This document shows, one piece after another, positions 57,151-64,000 of a stretch of 64,000 nt of DNA (its first letter is position 1; each line of letters begins with the position of its first letter). The DNA is from Poseidonibacter parvus (GTDB taxonomy: Bacteria > Campylobacterota > Campylobacteria > Campylobacterales > Arcobacteraceae). A model generated the notes under the pieces. It searched no databases, had not been told where the DNA came from, and saw only the letters and a list, made by a program, of their open reading frames with translations. A program made the position numbers and the translations under genes. Location: positions 1,798,001 to 1,862,000 of the forward strand of contig NZ_CP019070.1 of the NCBI RefSeq assembly GCF_001956695.1, in the 5' to 3' direction.

Positions 57151-58686
57151 TTATTCCCACTCAATTGTTGCTGGTGGTTTAGATGAAATATCATAAACAA
57201 CTCTATTGATACCATCAACTTCATTAATAATTCTTCTTGAAATTGTTTCTAAAATATCATGAGGAATATATGCAAATGTTGCTGTCATTCCATCTGTTGC
57301 ATTAACGATTCTTACACAAACAGTGTTATCATAAGTTCTATTATCACCCATAACTCCAACAGATTTTACGTTTAATAAAACTGTAAATGCTTGCCATGTT
57401 TTATCATAGTACCCAGTTGCATGAAGAACGTCTAACATGATAGTATCAGCTTTTCTTAAAATTTCTAAATCAGGAGAATTAACATCACCCATAATTCTAA
57501 TAGCAAGTCCAGGACCAGGGAAAGGATGACGTCCAATCATATCACTTGGAAGGCCAAGCTCAAGTCCTAAAAGTCTTACTTCATCTTTGAATATTTCTCT
57601 TAATGGCTCAATTAATTCAAATGTCATCCAATCAGGAAGACCACCAACATTATGGTGTGATTTAATAGTTTTTGAAGGTCCTTTTACAGATACTGATTCA
57701 ATAACATCTGTGTAAAGTGTACCTTGTGCTAAAAACTCAATGCCATCGTGTTTTTTAGCTTCCTTATCAAATACTTCGATAAATGTTTCACCAATGATTT
57801 TTCTTTTTCTTTCAGGGTCTGTAACACCTGCCAATTTAGATAAGAATTCTTCACTTGCATCAACAGTAATTAAAGGCACTCCTCGTGCTTTAAACATAGC
57901 TTCAACTTGTGGTCTTTCATTTGCTCTTAAAAGTCCATTATCAACAAATACAGGTACTAACTGATCACCTATAGCTTCAGCTAAAAGTGTTGCAACAACT
58001 GATGAATCAACACCACCTGAAACACCACATAATACTTTTTTGTCTCCAACTTGTTCTTTTATTTTAGCAATTTGTTCTTTTGCAAAAGAACCCATATTCC
58101 AAGTTGATTCGCAATCACAAATATGTTTTGCAAAGTTTTTAAGAAGTTTTGCCCCTTCATCTGAATGATAAACTTCTGGATGAAATTGGAAAGCATAGAT
58201 ATTTCTATGAGTATCTGCAATAGCAGCATAAGGAGAATTTTCACTTGTTGCAATTTTTTCAAATCCAGCTGGAATATTTTCAACTCTATCACCATGAGAC
58301 ATCCAAACAATTTGACCATCAGTTGTATCTTTAAAAATTGGAGTTTCTTTTTCAAAGTTTAACTTAGCTTTACCATATTCATGATGATCAGCTGGAATAA
58401 CAGAACCACCAAAATGTTGTGAAATTAATTGCATTCCATAACAAATTCCTAAAATTGGAAGTCCTAATTCAAAAATTGTAGTATCTGGATGATATGAATC
58501 TTCAGCATACACAGAAGCTGGACCACCTGAAAGGATAATTCCTTTAGGTGTTCTAGCCATAATATCTTCAATACTTTCAGAATAAGGTACTATTTCAGAA
58601 TAAACACCTGATTCTCTAAGTTTTCTAGCAATGATTTGTGTATATTGACTACCGAAATCTAATACTATAATTGGTACATGTTTCAT
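57151..58686 (-). CDS. guaA: GMP synthase (glutamine-hydrolysing)
   Basis: 511 residues, full length. The class I glutamine amidotransferase domain (1-195) has catalytic Cys in GICYGMQLI near 79 and His/Glu in FHPEVYH near 168. The ATP pyrophosphatase domain (200-390) has the P-loop [13 protein letters not shown] near 222. The dimerisation domain ends IEWE. It converts XMP to GMP with glutamine and ATP. A -10 (TATAAT on the minus strand, 58734-58739) lies about 48 bases upstream. Confidence 0.98.
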   Translation of the reverse strand: MKHVPIIVLDFGSQYTQIIARKLRESGVYSEIVPYSESIEDIMARTPKGIILSGGPASVYAEDSYHPDTTIFELGLPILGICYGMQLISQHFGGSVIPADHHEYGKAKLNFEKETPIFKDTTDGQIVWMSHGDRVENIPAGFEKIATSENSPYAAIADTHRNIYAFQFHPEVYHSDEGAKLLKNFAKHICDCESTWNMGSFAKEQIAKIKEQVGDKKVLCGVSGGVDSSVVATLLAEAIGDQLVPVFVDNGLLRANERPQVEAMFKARGVPLITVDASEEFLSKLAGVTDPERKRKIIGETFIEVFDKEAKKHDGIEFLAQGTLYTDVIESVSVKGPSKTIKSHHNVGGLPDWMTFELIEPLREIFKDEVRLLGLELGLPSDMIGRHPFPGPGLAIRIMGDVNSPDLEILRKADTIMLDVLHATGYYDKTWQAFTVLLNVKSVGVMGDNRTYDNTVCVRIVNATDGMTATFAYIPHDILETISRRIINEVDGINRVVYDISSKPPATIEWE

Positions 58687-58733
58687 ATTTTAATATCCTC
58701 TTTTTGATTTATCTAAATCGTTTAATTATTGCG

Positions 58734-58739
58734 ATTATA
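58734..58739 (-). promoter_or_regulatory. -10 element for guaA
   Basis: On the minus strand the sequence reads GA-TATAAT, 48 bases before the guaA ATG at 58686. Confidence 0.5.
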
Positions 58740-58800
58740 TCTAAAAATTTGTTTAATTATGTTTAAAACAATTAATACCTTTTCTGCTTATTTTTTACAT

Positions 58801-58837
58801 AAAAAAAGGCTTCCAAGGAAAACCTTGAAAGCCTTTT
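58801..58837 (-). terminator. Intrinsic terminator of the LptM-nadB-nhaD operon
   Basis: A 15-base arm pair (AAAAGGCTTCCAAGG / CCTTGAAAGCCTTTT, one mismatch) with an AAAA loop is followed on the minus strand by seven T. It lies 27 bases past the nhaD stop. Confidence 0.82.
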
Positions 58838-58863
58838 AAACTCTTTAGAAAAGAAACTATTAT

Positions 58864-60243
58864 CTAGTGTCCAATTCCTAAAACTTGATATTGTAAATAC
58901 CAAACTGCAATAGATACAAAGTATCCAATTACAATAGTCCAAGCATATTTCATATGTGCACCAAATGTATAAATACCATGTAATTTACCCATAACACCAA
59001 CACCGGCTGCAGATCCAAATGAAATCATAGATCCACCAACACCAGCTGTAAGAGTTACAAGCATCCATTGATCAAGTCCCATTTCTGGACTAGCTTTTAA
59101 AACTGCAGACATAACAGGAACGTTATCTACAATCGCTGAAAGGAAACCAACACCTATATTTGACCAAGTTGGTCCTAATACTGAAGGGTCGTAAACAACT
59201 GCTGCTAATGCTAACCAACCAATAAAGTATAATGCACCTACAGCTGCAAGAATACCAAAGAAGAACATTAATGTATTATTTTCAATTTTTGCCATTGAAT
59301 GGAAAATATTAAAGTGATCCACACCATATTTTCTTTTTAAGCCATATGAATAAATTTTTAGTAATGATAAACCAAACATCATACCCCACATTGCTGGAAG
59401 ATGTAATACTTGATGAGACATAACTGCACAGAAAATTGTAAATACACCTAAGAACATTACAACTTTTGCACCTTCAGCCATTACAGGTTTAACTTCTGTA
59501 GTCACATCAAATTCTGGTACTTCATTAGGAACGAATCTAGAAAGAATAATAGCTGTTGCTAAGTAACCAAGAATTGAAGCTGGGAATAAGAATAAGAAAT
59601 CAGTAAATGCACCTTTTCCTGCTGTCCATGCCATAAGTGTAGTAATATCACCAAATGGAGACCATGCACCACCAGCATTAGCTGAAACAACAATATTAAT
59701 AGCACCTGGTACTAAGAAATCTAATCTTTTCTTTTCAATAGTAATTAATACTGTTGATAAAATAAGAGCTGTTGTTAAGTTATCTGCAATTGGAGAGATA
59801 AAGAATGCTAAGAAACCAGTAACCCAGAATAGTTTTCTATATGTCATACCTTTTGAGATTAGTTTATATTTTAATGCATCAAAAACACTCATGTGAATTA
59901 ATGATTCAATATATGTCATAGCAACAAATAAGAAGAAGAATATTTCAGCAATCTCTAAAATTAAATGTTGTGCTTGTGTGTGAACAAGGCCCATATCCAT
60001 GTGATTTAGTGAGTAGTAAATAGCTACTAACATAAACATAAAAGTACCTATAAATAAAGCTGGTTTTGCTTTATCTATCTCATATTTTTCTTCTGCTGCA
60101 ACAAAGTAATACCCTATTACAAAAATAAATAAACATGCGAACCCAACCCATGTCATAGTAATATCTGGTATTGTTCCAGTACTTGCAGAACTTGCAAATA
60201 ACGAAACTGATGATACCAGTAATGCCATTAATAATTTTATCAT
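58864..60243 (-). CDS. nhaD: NhaD-type Na+/H+ antiporter
   Basis: 459 residues of the ArsB/NhaD ion-transporter superfamily with about eleven to twelve helices. Seen are ETFFFLFVAMTYIES-like EIFFFLFVAMTYIESLIHMS near 97-116, FFISPIADNLTTALIL near 150-165 (the conserved DNLTTA), VVSANAGGAWSPFGDITTLM near 187-206 and SAIVDNVPVMSAVL near 372-385. These match the NhaD ion-binding repeats. It exchanges Na+/Li+ for protons. It overlaps nadB by one base and ends in a strong terminator. Confidence 0.95.
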   Translation of the reverse strand: MIKLLMALLVSSVSLFASSASTGTIPDITMTWVGFACLFIFVIGYYFVAAEEKYEIDKAKPALFIGTFMFMLVAIYYSLNHMDMGLVHTQAQHLILEIAEIFFFLFVAMTYIESLIHMSVFDALKYKLISKGMTYRKLFWVTGFLAFFISPIADNLTTALILSTVLITIEKKRLDFLVPGAINIVVSANAGGAWSPFGDITTLMAWTAGKGAFTDFLFLFPASILGYLATAIILSRFVPNEVPEFDVTTEVKPVMAEGAKVVMFLGVFTIFCAVMSHQVLHLPAMWGMMFGLSLLKIYSYGLKRKYGVDHFNIFHSMAKIENNTLMFFFGILAAVGALYFIGWLALAAVVYDPSVLGPTWSNIGVGFLSAIVDNVPVMSAVLKASPEMGLDQWMLVTLTAGVGGSMISFGSAAGVGVMGKLHGIYTFGAHMKYAWTIVIGYFVSIAVWYLQYQVLGIGH

Positions 60244-61694
60244 TAATTCTCCTTGATATAATGTGCGCCAAGTGATTCCCTACGCTTTAACGCTGTTTCC
60301 AAAATAGATTTTGCCGTAAGTAGCCTTAAAAATAATAATCTTCCTACATCTTGCTTCAAATAATCATTAATTTGATGTAAAGATTTTTCTAATTCTTTTG
60401 GTTCTCTTACAATTGCTACTGTCTTCCACATAATCTTTCTAAGATTGTTTTTAATATCTTTATCAATCTTTTGATTTCTGATATATGATTTTATACTTTT
60501 TGTATAATTTTCTTGTGATATTTTAAAAATATTTTCTAATGAATCTTCAACTGCTATCTGAGAAAATACTAAACCTTCTAGTAAAGAATTTGAAGCTAGC
60601 CTATTAGCACCATGAACTCCTGTACAAGCAACTTCCCCTACTGCATATAAGTTTTTCATACCTTTAACTTTTGCATCAAGTGTAGTTTCAATTCCACCCA
60701 TTGCATAATGAAAAGCAGGAGAAATAGGAACTCTTTGAGATGGTAAATCATAGCCGATGTCTTTCAAATTAGCATAAATATTTGGAAATCTTTTTTGAAA
60801 ATGTTCTTTTTCAAACATTTCAAAAGATAAAAAAACACCTAAACCAGTTTTTTTATGATAATCAAAAATAGAACGAGATACGACATCACGTGGAGCTAAT
60901 TCTTCGTCTTCATGATACTCTTTTAAAAATCTGTAGCCATTTTCATCAACAATATGAGCACCCTCACCTCTTAAAGCTTCTGAAAGCAAAGGCTTTCTAG
61001 CAAAGTGAGTACCTTTTACAACTGTTGGATGAAATTGCATCATTTCCATATCTTTTAGACTTAATCCTTTATGAGAAATAAGTCCTTGCATTTCACCCGC
61101 AATTGCTGTTGAATTTGTATGATATCTATAAAGCGAGCCAATTCCTCCACTTGCAATTATAGTGTTGTGTGCGTAAACTACTCTTTGTTCAGTTTCACTT
61201 GTAAAAAACTGGACACCATAACAAATATTGTCTTCAATAAGTAAATCATTTACTACAGCATTTGTTACAATCTCGTGTTTACATTCTTGCAATAAAAAAA
61301 GATGAATCATTCGTCCAGTAGCATCTCCATCGGCATGAAGAATTCTATTTCTACTATGTGCTGCCTCTTTTGTAAATGCTAATTCACCTTTAGCATTTAA
61401 ATCAAACTTTAAACCAGAATCAATTAAGTTTCTAACAGCTTTAAATGATTTCTGACTTAACAGTTCAACTGCTTTTTTATCATTATAGTTTACACCAGCA
61501 GTAAGTGTATCTTGGATATGTACAGGAACGTCTGCTTCATCAACAGCAGTTGCAATTCCACCTTGTGCCCAAAAAGTATTACAATCCCATGGAGATTTTT
61601 TGCATAATACTAAAACTTTTTTATCTTTAGGGATTAGTCTTGCAGCATTTAAACCTGCAATTCCAGTACCTATTATTATATAATCGTACACCAT
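60243..61694 (-). CDS. nadB: L-aspartate oxidase
   Basis: 483 residues. The FAD-binding domain starts YIIIGTGIAGLNAARLIP (residues 5-22). Capping and catalytic motifs are TFWAQGGIATAVDE near 42, AHSRNRILHADGDATG near 112, GAHIVDENGYRFL near 243, RVPISPAFHYAMGGIETTLD near 328 and GEVACTGVHGANRLASNSLL near 353. It oxidises L-aspartate to iminoaspartate for NAD synthesis, using fumarate or O2. nadA/nadC are not in the window. It follows the LptM-like gene by one base and overlaps nhaD by one. Confidence 0.96.
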   Translation of the reverse strand: MVYDYIIIGTGIAGLNAARLIPKDKKVLVLCKKSPWDCNTFWAQGGIATAVDEADVPVHIQDTLTAGVNYNDKKAVELLSQKSFKAVRNLIDSGLKFDLNAKGELAFTKEAAHSRNRILHADGDATGRMIHLFLLQECKHEIVTNAVVNDLLIEDNICYGVQFFTSETEQRVVYAHNTIIASGGIGSLYRYHTNSTAIAGEMQGLISHKGLSLKDMEMMQFHPTVVKGTHFARKPLLSEALRGEGAHIVDENGYRFLKEYHEDEELAPRDVVSRSIFDYHKKTGLGVFLSFEMFEKEHFQKRFPNIYANLKDIGYDLPSQRVPISPAFHYAMGGIETTLDAKVKGMKNLYAVGEVACTGVHGANRLASNSLLEGLVFSQIAVEDSLENIFKISQENYTKSIKSYIRNQKIDKDIKNNLRKIMWKTVAIVREPKELEKSLHQINDYLKQDVGRLLFLRLLTAKSILETALKRRESLGAHYIKEN

Positions 61695-61695
61695 A

Positions 61696-61842
61696 TTATT
61701 TATTAGCTTCTTTATTTACTTTACTTTGTGTAGGTTTGTCTTGTATATAAACGGGATCACCTTTGTATCCACAACCATTAAAAGATAATATAAAACCTGC
61801 TATAATAAGCGTATGAAAAAATTGAATGAAATACTTAGTCAT
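61696..61842 (-). CDS. Small LptM-like lipoprotein
   Basis: 48 residues, a short lipoprotein with signal MTKYFIQFFHTLIIAGFILS and lipobox FNGC (Cys24). The mature start CGYKGDPVYIQDK resembles LptM/YifL (CGxKGPLYLP), which helps assemble the LptD/E outer-membrane LPS translocon. The assignment is based on size and the CG-KG-P-Y pattern. It is encoded one base before nadB. Its first 30 bases overlap head-to-head with the start of the DUF721 gene on the other strand. Confidence 0.72.
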   Translation of the reverse strand: MTKYFIQFFHTLIIAGFILSFNGCGYKGDPVYIQDKPTQSKVNKEANK

Positions 61843-62229
61843 CTTAAAAAAAATCCTGAATTCAGAAAAATCAATACCTCTTCTACAATTGAAAAATTTA
61901 TAGAAGTACTTCCTTTAAAATTAAAAAAAGGAGTTAAATTTGCCTATATAAAAGGCGAAACTTTATATTTTGTATTAACTCATCCTGTTTATAAAATGGA
62001 ATTTGAGTATAACAAAGCAGATATAAAATCATTATTAAAAATAGCAAACTTTGAAAATGTTACAGATATAGCTTTTTTCATTTCAAACAAAATAGAAAAA
62101 AAAGAAAAGATTATTAAAGTAGAACCTTTATATAAAGAAAGAGCAAAAGGTGTCTTTTTCAATAAGGCAAATGATGAAAAAATTCATCAAAAGTTTGAAA
62201 ATATTAGAAATATTATAAAAGAGTCTTAA
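61813..62229 (+). CDS. DUF721-like protein
   Basis: 138 residues. The core (about 28-85) has LPLKLKKGVKFAYIKGETLYF and VLTHPVYKMEFEYNKADIKS, the beta pattern of DUF721 (DciA-like) proteins: hydrophobic strand, 'G-L-V', strand, 'W--EL'. DciA family members load replicative helicase in other phyla; the Campylobacterota version is shorter and unproven. The C-terminus is Lys/Glu-rich. The 3' end overlaps the metal-hydrolase gene by 17 bases; the 5' end overlaps the LptM-like gene. Confidence 0.72.
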   Translation: MKKLNEILSHLKKNPEFRKINTSSTIEKFIEVLPLKLKKGVKFAYIKGETLYFVLTHPVYKMEFEYNKADIKSLLKIANFENVTDIAFFISNKIEKKEKIIKVEPLYKERAKGVFFNKANDEKIHQKFENIRNIIKES

Positions 62230-62836
62230 AAATTTTTTCTCTTTGCTTATAATCAGAACAAAATTCTCTAACTAAAGCCCAAAACTCTTTTGAATGATTT
62301 TTATGTTTTATATGAGCTAATTCATGAATTACTACATATTCAGCTATAAACATAGGAAACTTACAAAGTTGAGTATTAAACTTTAAATCATTTTTATAAT
62401 TACACGAGCCCCATGTTCTTTTGTTTTTTCTATAATTTATCGAGTTTGGATAAAGTTTCATTAGCTTTGAATACTTTTCTACTAAAGGTGGAATTATAAT
62501 TTTTATCTCTTCTTTATAAAAATTATCTAGATTTTTTATCTTAAAATCTTTTAGTTTTTTTACTTCACCAAAATATAAAAATTCATCATCCTCAAAACTA
62601 TTTTTCTTTGATTGCTCTAAAATTTCAAGTATCCAATTCTTTTTTTTCTCTATTAATTCATATGCATCTTGTTTTGAGAAATAAATATTAGCTTTTATGT
62701 GAACTTTACTATCAACTACTCTCAAATAACAATGTTTTATATGTTTTTTGTTTTCTAACTTAACAGTAAGTGCCAAAGAATCAAGATTATAGTTAAATTC
62801 CAAACTTTTCCTTAAGATTATTTTTGTTATAATCAC
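62213..62836 (-). CDS. YgjP-like metal-dependent hydrolase (DUF45/M48-like)
   Basis: 207 residues. The metallopeptidase motif VVIHELAHIKHKNHSKEFWA near 170-189 contains the HExxH zinc site (HELAH) and the third ligand His (NHSKEF). Upstream, YRKNKRTWGSCNYKNDLKFN near 133-152 is the RWGSC motif of YgjP/WLM-type proteins. It is a putative cytoplasmic zinc protease; the substrate is unknown. It is divergent from the aspartate aminotransferase gene, with overlapping promoter region. Confidence 0.9.
   Translation of the reverse strand: MIITKIILRKSLEFNYNLDSLALTVKLENKKHIKHCYLRVVDSKVHIKANIYFSKQDAYELIEKKKNWILEILEQSKKNSFEDDEFLYFGEVKKLKDFKIKNLDNFYKEEIKIIIPPLVEKYSKLMKLYPNSINYRKNKRTWGSCNYKNDLKFNTQLCKFPMFIAEYVVIHELAHIKHKNHSKEFWALVREFCSDYKQREKIFKTLL
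62826..62833 (+). promoter_or_regulatory. Extended -10 promoter for the aminotransferase gene
   Basis: G-TTATAAT (extended -10, TGTTATAAT) follows a T5 run and lies about 55 bases before the ATG at 62887. A GAGGAAA ribosome site precedes the ATG. Confidence 0.6.
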
Positions 62837-62886
62837 GTATTATATCATAGAAATATAACACAGATTATATAAGAGGAAACATCTTA

Positions 62887-64000
62887 ATGAAAATTGCAAA
62901 CAGAATGGAAAACCTATCTACATCGGTTACTATGGCAATTACTGCCCAAGCAAGAGAGCTGAAAGCTCAAGGTAAAGACATATTAAGTTTTAGTGCAGGA
63001 GAACCTGACTTTAATACTCCAGAAGTAATTAAACAAGCTGCTATTCAAGCTATTATTGATGGACATACAAAATATACAGCCGTAGAAGGTATTACCGAAA
63101 CTAAGCAATCAATCATTAATAAGTTAAAAAGAGATCACAATATAGAATATAAATTAGAAAACATTATCATTAGTAATGGAGCTAAGCACTCATTATTTAA
63201 TCTTTTTCAAGTATTAATTGAAAAAGGTGATGAAGTTATTATTCCAGCTCCATATTGGGTAACTTATCCAGAACAAGTAAAGTTCTCTGATGGAGTTCCT
63301 GTTATTATTGAAACAGATGATACAACAGGTTTTAAAGTAACTGCACAACAAGTACAAAAAGCAATTACTTCTAAAACAAAAATTCTTTTATTAAACACTC
63401 CTTCTAATCCAACTGGTGCTGTTTATACAAAAGAAGAGTTAACAGCTATTGGAAAAGTACTTGAAGGTACAGATATTTTAGTATTTTCAGATGAAATGTA
63501 TGAAAAGATCATGTACGATGGGAAGAAGTTTACAGCTGCGGCTGAAGTATCTGACGATATGTATATGAGAACTGTTACAATTAATGGTATTAGTAAATCA
63601 GTTGCAATGACAGGATGGAGATTTGGTTATTTAGCAACACCTAAAACAGAACTTGTAAAAGCCATGACAAAACTTCAAGGTCAAGTAACTTCAAATGTAA
63701 ATTCAATCACTCAATATGCAGCTATTTCTGCACTTGAAGGTGAAGCGGATGATATGATAGAAGTAATGAGAACGGAATTTGAAAAAAGAAGAAATATTGC
63801 TGTAAAATCATTTAATAACATTGATGGTCTTACTTGTATTAATCCTGATGGTGCATTTTACTTATTTGTAAATATTCAAGGTGTAACTTCTGATTCAGTT
63901 CAATTTTGTGCAGATTTATTGGACAAAAAAGGTGTTGCTTTAGTACCTGGTTTAGCATTTGGAACAGAAGGATATATTAGATTTTCTTTTGCTACAGATC
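62887..64000 (+). CDS. aspC: Aspartate aminotransferase, class I/II (3' end outside window)
   Basis: 371 residues are visible; the frame is still open at base 64000 (full proteins are about 390-400). PLP-enzyme landmarks are FSAGEPDFNTPEVIKQAA near 36, YTAVEG near 61, NGAKHSLFN near 98, NTPSNPTGAVY near 174 (substrate/PLP loop), FSDEMYEK near 203 and the Schiff-base Lys in INGISKSVAMTGWRFGYL near 237. It interconverts aspartate and oxaloacetate with glutamate/2-oxoglutarate (class Ib type). The upstream GAGGAAA ribosome site supports the ATG. It is divergent from the YgjP-like gene. Confidence 0.96.
   Translation, partial: MKIANRMENLSTSVTMAITAQARELKAQGKDILSFSAGEPDFNTPEVIKQAAIQAIIDGHTKYTAVEGITETKQSIINKLKRDHNIEYKLENIIISNGAKHSLFNLFQVLIEKGDEVIIPAPYWVTYPEQVKFSDGVPVIIETDDTTGFKVTAQQVQKAITSKTKILLLNTPSNPTGAVYTKEELTAIGKVLEGTDILVFSDEMYEKIMYDGKKFTAAAEVSDDMYMRTVTINGISKSVAMTGWRFGYLATPKTELVKAMTKLQGQVTSNVNSITQYAAISALEGEADDMIEVMRTEFEKRRNIAVKSFNNIDGLTCINPDGAFYLFVNIQGVTSDSVQFCADLLDKKGVALVPGLAFGTEGYIRFSFATD

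Noticed and set aside
1-64000. Phage-defence, CRISPR, toxin-antitoxin, integron or IS elements
   Set aside because: I looked for direct-repeat arrays, transposases, integrases and defence-type gene pairs and saw none that I can support.

Overview
The window is AT-rich, densely packed chromosomal DNA. Gene content and style point to Campylobacterota, most likely Arcobacteraceae (Arcobacter in the broad sense). The reasons are pervasive A/T codon use, extended TGN-TATAAT promoters with T-runs, a HugZ-type haem oxygenase, a group III truncated globin, a five-haem cytochrome and very short intergenic gaps. This assignment is inference from composition and gene families; there is no rRNA in the window. 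I saw no tRNA, rRNA, CRISPR array, intact IS element or prophage. No gene-free stretch exceeds about 300 bases. The widest gaps (50983-51510, 52078-52357, 32559-32835) hold two tiny genes, a cold-shock mRNA leader and AT-rich promoter sequence.

Layout. 1-3.7 kb: the 3' end of uvrA, a DUF309 gene, a membrane diguanylate cyclase and a small unknown. 3.9-7.2 kb: CNNM/CBS transporter with alpha-carbonic anhydrase, then BON-LysM (Kbp-like), DUF937 and YegP-like genes. 7.3-11.1 kb: HerA-like ATPase, HugZ, a Fur-box ankyrin gene and an apparently leaderless HTH gene. 11-20.9 kb: AI-2E-family permease, membrane and secreted unknowns, DTW tRNA-modification enzyme, L,D-transpeptidase, SDR with TVP38 protein, globin and an OFA-family MFS carrier. 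20.9-27 kb: greB-methyltransferase-CWC operon, pseudouridine synthase, FMN glutamate-synthase-like protein and a flavin disulfide reductase. 27-34 kb: a 1422-residue hemerythrin-GAF-PAS-GGDEF-EAL-CZB signalling protein, a secreted unknown and a DUF1566 lipoprotein gene broken by an in-frame TGA. 34-36.9 kb: a DUF1826 gene of foreign appearance, a five-haem cytochrome and a parvulin.

36.9-42.3 kb is an iron/haem uptake locus. tonB-exbB-exbD diverges from hemP, a TonB-dependent receptor and a PepSY membrane protein across two Fur boxes. The receptor is out of frame at an A7 tract. A third Fur box precedes the ankyrin gene beside hugZ, so haem import, haem breakdown and the ankyrin protein look co-regulated.

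42-51 kb: DEAD-box helicase, then a tightly overlapped minus-strand operon (alpha/beta hydrolase, glycosyltransferase, small acidic protein, cupin, HldE-like nucleotidyltransferase) divergent from a double-domain SagB-type nitroreductase, and a PQQ-type sugar dehydrogenase. 51-57 kb: two tiny charged proteins, pentapeptide protein, cold-shock protein, acetyltransferase, an rsuA-rubredoxin-EamA operon (the rubredoxin lacks one iron ligand) and a thiol-redox operon (TlpA-CcdA-DoxX). 57-64 kb: guaA, an LptM-like lipoprotein-nadB-nhaD operon, a DUF721 gene, a metal hydrolase and the start of an aspartate aminotransferase.

I see no complete new system such as a defence island. The most unusual items are the hemerythrin/CZB c-di-GMP protein, the frameshifted iron receptor, the split DUF1566 gene and the defective-looking rubredoxin.
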